Assembly: GCA_026122225.1 (NCBI GenBank)
Contig: JANEZZ010000728.1
Coordinates: forward strand, 1 to 64,000
From: Heloderma charlesbogerti
Lineage: Eukaryota; Chordata; Lepidosauria; Squamata; Helodermatidae
Direction of reading: 5' to 3'
Length of the DNA: 64,000 nt
Below the pieces are notes generated by a model, which saw only the letters and a list, made by a program, of their open reading frames with translations, searched no databases and was not told the origin of the DNA. Made by a program: the position numbers and the translations under genes. Below are positions 41,412 through 51,600 of this stretch, in pieces. Each line of letters opens with the position of its first letter. The first letter of the stretch is position 1.

Positions 41412-42046
41412 CGCAGGGGGCTAACAAATTTGCGTCCCTGCAGAGGCTGTGATAGACTATGTAAGTATTTACGTAGCCTATCACGGCAAAAAAACCCCAA
41501 ACAAACAGTGGACGCAAATGGCGGCGGGTACGGTGGCCGCCATTTGCATTCCCTTTTTTTTTTGTCATTTTAGCCTACGTAAATATTTACGTAGGCTATT
41601 ATGGCGGGGGGGGGAAGGGAACACAAATGGCAGCCACTACGCCATTTGCGTTCCCTTTTTTCTTTTTGCAGTAATAGCCTACGTAAATATTTACGTAGGC
41701 TAAAACGGCAAAAAAAAGGGAATGCAAATGGCAGCCACCGTAGCCGCCGCCATTTGCGTACACTGTTTGTTTGTTTTTTGCCATGATAGGCTATGTAAAT
41801 ATTTACGTAGCCTATCACAGCAAAATACAGGGATGCAAATGGCGGTGGCTACGGCGGCCGCCATTTGCGTCCCTGCAGGCTGCCCAGTGGCCGGATGTCT
41901 GGCTGCGGGCAGCCCCGGCCAGCGGCTCCGCGAAATCTCCGTGGAGTGGAGCCGGCCAGCGAGAATTTTGGGGGAAGGGACGGAGCACCTCCCCCCCACC
42001 GCAAATGTTACCCTTCGAAAAGGTAAGTGGCTTTCGTACATCCCTA
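41412..42046. mobile_element. palindromic hAT-type non-autonomous element, copy 4 (left end lost)
   Basis: The right end is intact (GGTAAGTGGCTTTCG then TACATCCCTA at 42046), with GGTAAGT at 42022-42028. The left TAGGGATG terminus and left duplication are missing: the sequence passes from CR1 (AAGGCTA) straight into the array. Four TACGTAAATATTTACGTA-type cores lie near 41458, 41574, 41680 and 41789, two of them nearly perfect, with ATGGCGGC/GCCGCCAT hairpins between. The host CR1 sequence GCTATCAG follows the right end and would be the expected target duplication. Confidence 0.9.
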
Positions 42047-42235
42047 GCTATCAGTGGCTACTATTCATGGAAGTTAAGGCTATCAGTGGCTACTAGACAT
42101 GATGGCTGTATGGTATCTCTGTTACCAGAGGCAGAATGCCTATGGACACCAGCTGCTGGGGAACATGAGCAGGGTGGTTCTCTTTCCCTTGTGTCCTACT
42201 TGTGATTCAGCATTGCTCTTCTTATGTTCTCACAT
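42047..42235 (+). mobile_element. CR1-type LINE 3' end (right part) with 32-bp tandem duplication
   Basis: This continues the CR1 interrupted at 41411: GGCTACTAGACATGATGGC, AGAGGCAGAATGCCTATGG and CACCAGCTGCTGGGGAACAT, the typical 3' UTR. Immediately after the hAT element, GCTATCAGTGGCTACT is present twice with a 32-bp period (42047 and 42079). The intervening bases repeat the left CR1 flank (ATTCATGGAAGTTAAG). Confidence 0.85.
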
Positions 42236-42341
42236 CTTTCTGAAACACTAAAATGAACAATTGACAATTTCATTGAGATTTCTGCTTCCGTCACCTTGCA
42301 AATCTGAGGGAGTCTGAGTATGTGAGTGTGTAGAACCTTAA

Positions 42342-42477
42342 GGGTGCAATCCTATGCATGTTTAGACAGAAAAAGGTCCTACAATTCCCAGCATTCCCTA
42401 GCCACCATGGAGAATAGCTGGGGAATGCTCGGAGTTGTCTGGCTTTTTTCTGTCTAAACATGCATAGGATTGCACCC
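42342..42477. mobile_element. piggyBac-like MITE with TTAA duplication
   Basis: This is a 136-bp unit with long terminal inverted repeats (GGGTGCAATCCTATGCATG... and its complement ...CATGCATAGGATTGCACCC), almost a full hairpin. TTAA lies on both sides (42338-42341 and 42478-42481). TTAA target duplication with GGG/CCC termini is the signature of piggyBac. It has no coding capacity. Degraded relatives are at 30.9 and 62.9 kb. Confidence 0.92.
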
Positions 42478-42584
42478 TTAAAGGTACAGGCCTCTCAATA
42501 TCTGCCAGTGTCTTTCCTGTAACTACCCTGTTTCTACATGGGCTATCCTTAGCACGTGTCTATTAAGCCTTCTGTTTCAGCCTT

Positions 42585-42705
42585 CATCAGCCTGGTGCTC
42601 TCCAGATGTGTTGGACCACAACTCCCTCCATTCCTGGCCAGCATGGCCATTGGCTGGGGATAATGGGAATTGTCCAGCACATCTGGAGGGTGTCAGGTTG
42701 GGGAA
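42585..42705. mobile_element. short palindromic MITE, second copy
   Basis: CAGCCTGGTGCTCTCCAGATG and TGTTGGACCACAACTCCC pair with GGGAATTGTCCAGCACATCTG and GAGGGTGTCAGGTTGGGG. Same family as the unit at 19.54 kb. Confidence 0.72.
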
Positions 42706-44329
42706 GTCTGTTTATACCATTTCATTCAGAGTAGAACAAAGTTTATTTGATTTGCTAAATTCCTTCAACTGCCTCAGAATATACAATCTGCTTAAACACA
42801 CACACACGTGTGTGCACGTCCACACACAGTGATAGTCTTGAAGAAATGTCACAGCATTCCCTTAAGTAGATTAAATTTATCTCTGAGCATTCCCTAAAGC
42901 CTAGTTAATGGGATAAACTATATCTTTCATCATCACAGAGTAACTAAATTGTGTACCATTAGGTTTAAGAAGCACATGTCTATATATCTTTGGTCAGCTC
43001 AGTATGCTGCAACATTCTCAGTGCCACAAATATATAAAAACAATTTCATAACCTAGAAGATATTATCTCTCTTTATTCCTCTCTGCTTCCCTGATATAGA
43101 CCTTATAAATCATGTAGAAGCCCAAGTAAATTATTGCCCTGTTTAATCAAAGATTAGAAGGGAAATTAATTCCATCTACCTCCCCTTGAAGATATCTCCA
43201 GGTCAACAATTTATGAAACTAAAGCTATTAACTAGATGATGAGGAAACTCTGCCAGAAACAGTGCATGACCGCTCCACTGGGATCTCTAAATACCATTAA
43301 TACTTTTTTCAATAAAACTAATCTCTTTTCATTAATGCAGAACATTGGGGGGGGGGCAGGGAGAGGGAAACTTGCAGGCCTGACACGGGAAATACTGCAA
43401 GAGACGGCTTATACGAAGCTCAGGCAGAAGAGTATGATGAATGCTAAAGTTCAAGCTTCAGACTTTTTACAAATCATTTGTGTCCTCTGGTGGATTTGTC
43501 ACCATTGCCAGGCACAGACAGGAGCAAAACTTTAACTTTCTTGACAAGGAATGAAGAGTTAAGTGTCGGATCGCATTAACCATGCAGAGTTGTGAGCTGA
43601 TTTATGAAGTCATTTCAGAGACTTGTGCTGATGGCCTGTTGCGCTGTCATATGTAAATGTACGAGAATTTGGGTTTGCTGCCTGGAGACTCAGGGCTCCT
43701 TCACACTGGGCTTTTATCCTGTGATTGAGATGGCTCCTTCACGGATGTTTGCGGGCTCTTTACATGATGCAGTGATCATCCAAGGTGTCTCCTACACTAA
43801 ATGCCCTTTGTTCCGTTTTTAAATAGATTGCAGATAATGAGCTATCAAATTACCCTTGCGTTCCACTTCAGTTCCCTCCATCAAAAGAGTGAAAGCAGCA
43901 AGAAGAGGAGCGAGATCAATGCAAGATAATGGAAGACTCATATAGGGGGAGAAGGAGGGGGAGGGGGGAGAAGGGAGCACGTGAAAAAGGGAGTCGTTGT
44001 GATCCTGCATTTAAAACAGTAGCAGAAAGCCCTATTTTAAATGCAGGATTTTAGGTTGGTGTAGAGATGCCCTCACTGGTACTCACTGATTTTGGAAGAA
44101 CAGCATGGTTGCAGCATGTTGTGTGGTCATCACCACTCAAGCAAAGTGGTTATGTGAGGGACCACCTATCCAGTAGGAACCTGCTTGGCTGTTAAGTTCA
44201 ACAGGAGAAGCCCCTTTGAAGTCACCCTCATTTATAGCTTTCTCCTGTGTTGCTTCCAAACCTGGAACCTCCCTTTGGGGTTGCGACTGGTTCCCACTCT
44301 CTCTGCATTCAGAAAAGGGATCAAGGGAT
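42706..44329. other. unassigned, apparently non-repetitive DNA
   Basis: No mobile element is recognised except short runs, such as (AC)n at 42799-42809 and a run of nine G near 43348. 43.08-43.85 kb lacks element hallmarks and is a candidate conserved non-coding region by elimination only. Confidence 0.4.
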
Positions 44330-44462
44330 ATGTTTTAAACTTGGCTTTTTAAATTATTGCTATGGTTGTTGTGGCTTTTAAAGGTTGTTATCGGTTTTCT
44401 TTTCTTTAATCTTTGTAAACTGCATTGGCTGGCTTCAGAAAGGCAATACAGAAATAAATAGA
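44330..44462 (+). mobile_element. L2-type LINE 3' UTR fragment
   Basis: ATGTTTTAAACTTGGCTTTTT, TTGTTGTGGCTTTTAAAGG, TTTGTAAACTGCATTGGCTGG and AAGGCAATACAGAAATAAAT have the layout of the L2 3' UTR (compare 27.05-27.18 kb). Confidence 0.6.
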
Positions 44463-44918
44463 GAATGGGAGCATGTACTGGAGAAGGGTCCTTTATTGTT
44501 GTTTTCATTCCTCTAGTGAAAGTTCTCTAATTGGGGGGTGCTGTGTATTCCCTTCCCCTACAGCAGGAGAGAATGGCGAAGAGGGCTTCCTTCCCTGTCT
44601 TCCCAAAGGCTTGTGGGATCTACTTTGTTTTTCAAAGTAGAATCCTGAGGACCGCCAACTAGAGCCAGATGCAAAATGATGGCTCAGGGGGCAATTTCTT
44701 GCAGCACCCCATGAACCCCATACAGCAGGTTGAACTGCATGCACAAATACAAACCTACATCTGAGTTACTACAGAACAGGGATTCCAACAGTTTAATTTA
44801 GACTTAAAAACTCCCATTGTTAAACAACTGGGAGTTTGAAACCTGTGTTGATCTATTGCAAATCACCCAGAGATCTTCCAGTAGATCCTGAACTACCTGT
44901 CCACCCCTTGGTCTAGAT

Positions 44919-45156
44919 AAATTTATTTATTATTACATTTATATCCCGCCTTTTTTCCTCCTTAAGGAACCCAAGGCAGCTTACACAATCCTCCTCCTCC
45001 ATTTTATCCTCACAACAACAACCCTGTGAGGTGGGTTGGGCTGAGAGTCTGTGACTGGCCTAAAGTCACCCAGTGAGCTTCCATGGCCGAGCAGGGACTA
45101 GAACCCGGATCTCCTGACTCCTAGTCCAACACTCTAGCCACTACACCACACTGGCT
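44919..45156 (-). mobile_element. tRNA-derived SINE with L2-like tail
   Basis: Minus-strand reading: AGCCAGTGTGGTGTAGTGGC (A box TGGTGTAGTGG), GGGTTCTAGTCCC (B box), a middle with CACTGGGTGACTTTAGGCC and CTCACAGGGTTGTTG, and a tail GCTGCCTTGGGTTCC followed by AAAAAAGGCGGGATATAAAT and TAATAAATAAAT. The tail matches the 3' end of the L2 at 4.25-4.33 kb. A nearly identical SINE is at 63.45 kb. Confidence 0.88.
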
Positions 45157-47803
45157 ACTTCCCTCTGACAGTATCTCTGATACTCTGAGGAAGTAGAGTT
45201 CTATGCAACAGAGCAGAGAATGGAGAATCCTGCACTGACTTATTTAGACCTAATTCGGATCTAATTTAGATTAGGGGTGCTTCCAAATTAGGCTTTTAAT
45301 GAGCAATTGCCCTGTCTGAGTCATGGAATTTTATGGGAAGGTCTAGACAACACTGTTGTCTTCTGCTTGTAACCCTCCCATGATTTCCCATCACTTTGTC
45401 TGTCTTTTTTTTTTTACTGCCAAAGGGACAAAAGATGGAATAGCTGCACAATGCCTTCTCCTGGGTAGCACTAGGAGCCCTCTGTCTGGAAGCACCCTAG
45501 GTCTGAAGGATGGCATATATGCAGCCTGAGATGAGAAATTGCTGAGAAATGGGCCAGTTATGTTTCCTCCAAAGCACTTCCTTGACACTTATGGTACTTC
45601 TGAGAGAGAGAGAGGTGGGGGTGCAGGCTAAGGTTGAGCTTCTCCCCCAATATGAGAGTTCAATTCAAGAATCAAGAACATTGAGGTTTCAACCTAAACT
45701 GATAATCTGCCAGTACTATCATGCCCTTCATCATTCTGCAAAATAGCGAATTTCAGCACATGCATCTTGCCATGATGTGCAAGACAGATATGAGAGAACT
45801 TGCCCATACTGAAATGTCTGCCTCCATACAGAGGCACAACAGCCTTGCACCTCTGTGGTGACTCTATGGCTCTGTCCTCCTTGTGTGTTATTCTTCTCCT
45901 GCAGTCCTGAATTGGGGGGGGGGGCGCACAAAAATGTTCAAGAAAAAACTTTAACATCACCGTTTCACACAGTTTTTCTGCCTTTTTGCAGCCATTATTA
46001 TTCTGCTCTACTGCTACTTTGGAGGCTAAAGGTGTGCATTTGTTTCAGAATGAATGGGTAATGGAACTGAATGGAACCCATTTGGCTCAATTTTCATTCA
46101 TTCTGAAATGAATGCTATATGTAACAAATGAGTCTGAATGAGTTTTTTTGTTATCTCATTCGTACCTATTTGTCACTCATTTGGGAGTGGCAGGCTCCAG
46201 TAGCAGGACTTTCTCTCAGCAGCCAACCCTGGCAATTGTTATTACCTCCCCAAGAATGCCCAAGATATTGCATTATTCCAGGACATTCCATGGGGAAAAG
46301 GGTGGCCACCAGTGTGGGTCCACCATATTTTTGTAACCGCTGCCATTTTCTCCAGTAAAGCCCCTGAATGATCCCAAGTCCAGAGCATTCTGAGCAATGG
46401 TGGCCTCCAGGAGATGCCTGCTGAAATCAGCTCTGCTGTGAACACCACTGCAGGAGGTGACAAATACCCAGTCAAAAAAAAAGCAGCAACAACAACAAAT
46501 GTGAGTAATGAAAAGACTCTGATTTTAATGTATGACTAATGGAACAAATGCAAATTTAAACAATAAATAATGAAAGGATTGAAAATAATGAAAACAAATG
46601 AAGTAACAAAATGAAAAGTATTTAACAATGCTCTTATTGGTGTGGGTGTCTGGGAAGGGGAACATGGAATGTATCCCCCTTGGCCAGCAAAAGGGATGAT
46701 GCTCCCCTGCCTGTGCATGTTGCCAAGACTTTTGCTCTCCGGTTATGCGTAATGACACATGACTAAGTGGAAAATAACAAGGACTGGGATATGCAGTGGG
46801 CTGTGCATCTCCATGCAAATAATGCAATGGTGATTGACAACACAGGCATCCAGAAAGCATGTCGCACTGAAGATAATGCCATGCAGATGGATACTGATGT
46901 CATCCATTTGCACTGCATTTCTGGATCTAATGGGATAGACTGGATCGAATTCCCTTGTTGGAAGACGATCTGAGTGTTATGCTTCAAGCTCAGGTAGTGG
47001 GCTAAGCTTATTTTAGCAACTGGAATGAGTCCGAAGTTGGCAGAGCAACTACAGCTTCACCGCTTCCTATGTTTTTCCAGCAGCTTTGTGAATCAGCACA
47101 GAACCAGCTCAGCTCATGCGGCAGTTCGTGTAGCCTGAAGTGGTCCCTTGCATGTGGGAATGAGCCACTACCAATTAATCTTCACATATAGAACTTCCAT
47201 CCTGCCCAATGTCCACTCTAACACAATGCTTTTCAATGGAGGCAGTTCACACATGTGGCTGACAATCACCAAACATCTAGTAATCAAGAAGTGATAAAGC
47301 ATCAAGCATAAATATGTGAACTGACTCCAAGTATCTCTTCATTGAGAGAATATCCAGTTCCTCCGTGATCCTGGGGTCTCCTTCCAACTTACACTCCGGC
47401 TCCCTCCACGATCCCCATGACCTGAAATCATGGGGGAGGGGGAAGGGCGAAGAATTATAATGCAAATTTTAGGGAAATGCTTAATTGGAAATTCTCAACA
47501 GTACCTGAGCAGTAACAGAGTTTAATTAGAGGCTTTCAACAGTACCTGAGCAGCTCTTCAGAAGAACATTTCTCTGAAGTGGCACATTGCGTTTCAAGAG
47601 TGGCATGGCATCAACATCTGCTTAGAATCAGGATGAGGCTCTCTAGGGAGAGGCAAAATGTCAAGCTTTCCATTGGTACACAGCCGGGAATGAAATTCCC
47701 CTGCTGCTAAAATTACACACATAGGAGTGCAACAGCAAATCATCTGTCCGGGTCGACCACGTTATCTATCATTAGCTTTACTTCAAGTGGTTTTCAATGT
47801 GCT
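45157..47803. other. unassigned intergenic DNA
   Basis: No gene is recognised. A patch at 46.02-46.20 and 46.50-46.63 kb is rich in ATTCATTCTGAAATGAATG-type palindromic motifs and A-rich ATGAAA words and may be an old MITE. A run of ten G lies near 45915. 46.76-46.98 kb has opposing short frames without homology. Confidence 0.4.
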
Positions 47804-49203
47804 ACCTTCTTGGAGAAGGAAATGGCAACCCACTCCAGTATTCTTGCCAAGAAAACCCCATGGAAAGTATCACAAGGCGAAAAGAGATGATGCCGGAAGA
47901 TGAGCCCCTCAGGTCGGAAGGTGTCCAATATGCTACTGGGGAAGAGCAGAGGGTATTTCCAAGTAGCGCCAGAAAGAGTGAAGCGGCTGGGCCAAAGCCG
48001 AAAGGACACTCAGCTGTGGATGTGTCTGGTGGTGAAAAGAAAATCCGATGCTGTAAAGAACAATATTGTTTAGGAACCTGGAATGTCAGATCAATGAATC
48101 AAGGTAAGCTGGAGGTGGTCAAACATGAGATGGCAAGATTGAACATCGACATCTTGGGAATCAGCGAACTAAAATGGACAGGCATGGGCGAATTTAATTC
48201 AGGTGACCATCATATCTACTATTGTGGGCAAGAATCCCTTAGAAGAAATGGAGTAGCACTCATAGTCAACAGAAGGGTGGGAAAAGCAGTACTGGGGTAC
48301 AATCTTAAAAATGATAGAATGATCTCAGTACGAATCCAAGGCAAACCATTCAACATCACAGTAATTCAAGTCTATGCCCCAACCATTGAGGCCGAAGAAG
48401 CTGAGGTTGATCAGTTTTATGAACACCTACAACACCTTCTAGAACTAACACCAAAAAAAGATGTCCTCTTCATCATAGGGGATTGGAATGCTAAAGTAGG
48501 AAGTCAAGAAATCACCGGGATAACAGGCAGGCATGGCCTTGGTGTACAAAATGAAGCAGGACAAAAGCTAATAGAGTTTTGCTAAGAGAACATGCTGATC
48601 ATAGCAAACACTCTTTTCCAACAGCACAAGAGGCGACTCTACACATGGATGTCACCAGATGGTCAATATCGAAATCAGATTGATTATGTCCTTTGCAGCC
48701 AAAGATGGAGAAGCTCTATACAGTCAGTCAAAACAAGACCTGGAGCTGACTGTGGCTCAGATCATGAGCTGCTTCTTGCAAAATTTTGGCTTAAATTGAA
48801 GAACGTAGGGAAAACCACTAAACCGTTCAGGTATGACCTAAACCATATCCCTGATGAATATACAGTGGAGGTGAGGAATAGATTTCAGGGATTAGACCTG
48901 ATAGACAGAGTGCCTGAGGAACTATGGACGGAGGTCCGTAACATTGTTCAGGAGGCAGCAACGAAATCCATCCCAAAGAAAAAGAAATGCAAGAAAGCCA
49001 AGTGGCTGTCTGAGGAGGCTTTACAAGTAGCTCACGAAAGAAGGGAAGCGAAAAGCAAGGGAGAAAGGGGAAGATATACCCAACTGAATGCAGAGTTCCA
49101 GAGAATAGCAAGCAGAGACAAGAAGGCCTTCTTAAATGAACAATGCAAAGAAATCGAGGAAAACAACAGAATGGAAAACAACAGAAAACAACAGAAAGAC
49201 TGA
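47797..49203 (+). pseudogene. BovB endonuclease pseudogene (copy E)
   Basis: 47797-48585 encodes the leader and most of the AP-type endonuclease (TWNVRSMN, ISELKWTG, YAPTIEAEE, FIIGDWNAKVG). A TAA replaces the Gln codon in EFCQEN. The frame continues at 48592-49203 with YTWMSPDGQYRNQIDYVL, CGSDHELLLAK and the basic linker KKKKCKKAKWLS, then runs into the deletion scar. The terminal SDH block is intact. The RT is absent. Confidence 0.88.
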
Positions 49204-49378
49204 AGGCAAAAGGAGAAGGGGACAGCAGAGGATGAGATGGCTAGATAGCATCACGGATGCAATGAATATGAACTTGAGCACGCTCCGGGAGAGAGCGCAG
49301 GACAGGAAGGCCTGGCGTGCTATGGTCCATGGGGTCACGAAGAGTCGGACACGACTGAACGACTGAACAACAACAACA
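47812..49378 (+). mobile_element. BovB (RTE) LINE copy E, internally deleted
   Basis: Flanked by ACCTTCTT (47804-47811 and 49379-49386). It begins at GGAGAAGGAAATGGCAACCC in the leader and keeps the endonuclease and linker. It then jumps at 49180-49200 to the last 180 bases of the element, losing about 1.55 kb that hold the RT. The junction contains two extra copies of AAAACAACAG. A TAA for CAA at about 48583 also stops the endonuclease frame. It cannot move by itself. Confidence 0.93.
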
Positions 49379-49436
49379 ACCTTCTTTGACCTAGACACCT
49401 AAGCACAAACCACCTACTTCCAGCCACAGATTATGG

Positions 49437-50184
49437 TAGGCATGGCGGAGAATTCCACCACAGATCTTGGTGAGGCCGAATGCCAGCACATTCGCCCCCC
49501 AAAATCCGTGGCGGAATGAAACCCCCCGCCCCCCCACCCCGTGAAATGGGCCTGGAATGGAGCCTACCTTGGTCGGCCGTTCCAGTGCTCCTCGAATGGC
49601 GGCCGCATCTGCAGCTGCCATTCGTGTCTTTGGAATGGTCATGATAGGCTACGTAAATACTTACGTAGCCTATCACAGCTAATGCAGGGACGCCATTTGC
49701 ATCCCTTGATAGGCTTGATAGGCTACATAAATATTTACGTAGCCTATCACAGCTAAAAAAGGGAACGCAAATGGTGGTGACCGAAGGCGCCACCATTTGC
49801 GTTCCCTTTTTTTTTGCTGTGATTTGCTACATAAATATTTACGTAACCTATTACAGCTAAAGTGGGAACACAAATGGCGTAGGGGACGCCATTTAGCCGT
49901 GATAGGCTACGTAAATATTTACGTAGCCTATCACGGGCCAGCGTAGGGATGCAAATGGCATCCCCTACACAGGACGCCATTTGCGTCCGCACCAGCCCAG
50001 CAGTGGCTGGAGGCCCCACTGCAGGTTGGCATGGCCGCGGAGCGGAGCCAGCCGGGCAGGAGTCCTGTGGGGAGGAATGGATCACCTCCCCCCCCCGTCG
50101 AGGATTCCGGGGGGAGGAACAGATCGTCTCCCCCCACCTGCAGAACTCGGCGGAGCCAGGTAAGCCGGGTTTCGTACACCCCTA
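49437..50184. mobile_element. palindromic hAT-type non-autonomous element, copy 5
   Basis: Flanked by a perfect 8-bp duplication GATTATGG (49429-49436 and 50185-50192). The left end TAGGCATGG and right end CACCCCTA have decayed slightly from TAGGGATG/CATCCCTA. Four TACGTAAATATTTACGTA-type hairpin cores lie at about 49651, 49730, 49831 and 49911, with ATGGCG/CGCCAT hairpins between them. GGTAAGC at 50159-50165 and CTACC near 49565 mark the donor-like sites, weaker here. It lies 50 bp from BovB copy E. Confidence 0.93.
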
Positions 50185-50194
50185 GATTATGGTG

Positions 50195-50245
50195 TGACAG
50201 GAACATAGGAAGCTGCCTTATACTGATGGTCCATCTAGCCCAGTA
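50195..50245 (-). mobile_element. tRNA-derived SINE, 3' part (split copy)
   Basis: GACAGGAACATAGGAAGCTGC, CTTATACTGA and TGGTCCATCTAGCCCAGTA are the antisense 3' end of the SINE also seen at 30.2 and 36.9 kb. The sequence breaks off within CAGTATTG and resumes with exactly that word at 51444. Confidence 0.8.
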
Positions 50246-51443
50246 CTGGTCAGGGCCTTGTAACTTATAGCCAGGATTTGACTGGAAGTAGCCTGGAAGG
50301 GCTTGGGCCTATTCAGCCTCTGGAATGTCAGGATCTGTGTGAGCTTATCTCTATTGGTGTTCTCAGAGCAGAGCCAGGGGGAGTCACCCAACTGCCTGTC
50401 CACCTGCTAGTCTGGCCTTGGCAGGCAGGGAGGGTGGAAGCTGTCCGTGAGAACCTGACAGAGGTGGGGCTTGCATCAGGGTTGCCCAGGTTGAAGCATC
50501 ACTGCTGGAGGGATGAGCAGTGATGCTCTGTTTAGACAGGGGGCCTTGCAGAAAGGCTAAAGGCCCTTGTCTGTCAAGGAAACAGGGGGGGATCCAGGGG
50601 TGTGTGACCCCCCAGGGGGGGTGTCTTACAAATACACCTTCCCTTCTAAGCTGATGCAAAGGTGAAGAGCCTTTGCTAGGAACATCTTTCCTTCATTGCC
50701 CGAAGCCTTTCTCTGTTTGGATCCATCATCATCTGGGCTTTTGGAGGCACTCTGCACATGGACTGGAACTTTGGATTGTTAAAGACTTGCCATGAAATGT
50801 ACTGTGAGGCTTTTCATAGACTTGAACTCTCACTGCTGTAGATTGTGTATGTCTGTCATCAGCTCAGAGTACTGGCAAGCTGGGGTTGATCTACAACTTT
50901 TGGACTTTCCTCTGCCTGGATGCATGAAGTGTGGAGTTACCAGTGCAAAAGTGGTGACATGCGTGTCTGAGTTTTCCCTTCCTTTGAGCTTGATAGGCCA
51001 TGACCATGTAGCCTGGAGTTATCAACAAAAGAGTCAAAGTTAGACTCCCTATGGGTGTGGTTTGTTTAGGCCTTTCAAGAAGTTATCCCTTGCCTGATGG
51101 GTTCATTCCAGGAATCATTCCCTTTCCACTTTCAGGGCTGGAACCCTGTGAAAGGATTGCCTGGGATAGGTGCCCAGGAATCCAGAGTCCCTTCCTTTGT
51201 GTTCAGATCCGTGAAGAATGACAACGGGGAAACCACGTTGATGAGGATCTCAGTTATGGTAGTAAGTGTTTAGGTTTGGACTGTTCTGGAATTACATAAT
51301 GCCTATAGCTACCGACCATCAGCTATATGATTTCTGAAGAGTGTAACCATTAAGGTTTTGCCATGGGATTTCCTGCAATAAAGAAATCTCACTGATTTGG
51401 GTGTCAGTGTCAGATTGCCTGAGTGTGTGATCAGGAAGCCTGG
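50246..51443 (+). mobile_element. probable solo LTR (about 1.2 kb) inside a SINE
   Basis: This insertion splits one SINE and is flanked by CAGTA (50241-50245 and 51444-51448), a 5-bp duplication of the LTR-element type. If the termini are set at TG...CA, the unit is 50247-51445. AATAAAG at 51379 lies about 60 bases from the right end, as in the R region of an LTR. No coding sequence is present. Orientation is inferred from the poly(A) signal. The family is unknown. Confidence 0.6.
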
Positions 51444-51600
51444 CAGTATTGTCAACACCAACAGGCAGTGGCTCTCGAGGGTTTCAGGCAGGATTCTTTC
51501 CTTGACCTACCTGGAGAAGTTGGGGATCGAACCCAGGACCTTCTGTATGCAAAGCAGGTATTCTATCACACTGAGCTATGGCCCTCCCATTTGGCCATGC
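51444..51600 (-). mobile_element. tRNA-derived SINE, head and body (split copy)
   Basis: GCAGTGGCTCTCGAGGGTTTC, GGATCGAACCCAGGACC (B box, antisense) and TATGCAAAGCAGGTATTC with GAGCTATGGCCC form the antisense tRNA-like head. It continues the SINE interrupted at 50245. Confidence 0.8.
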
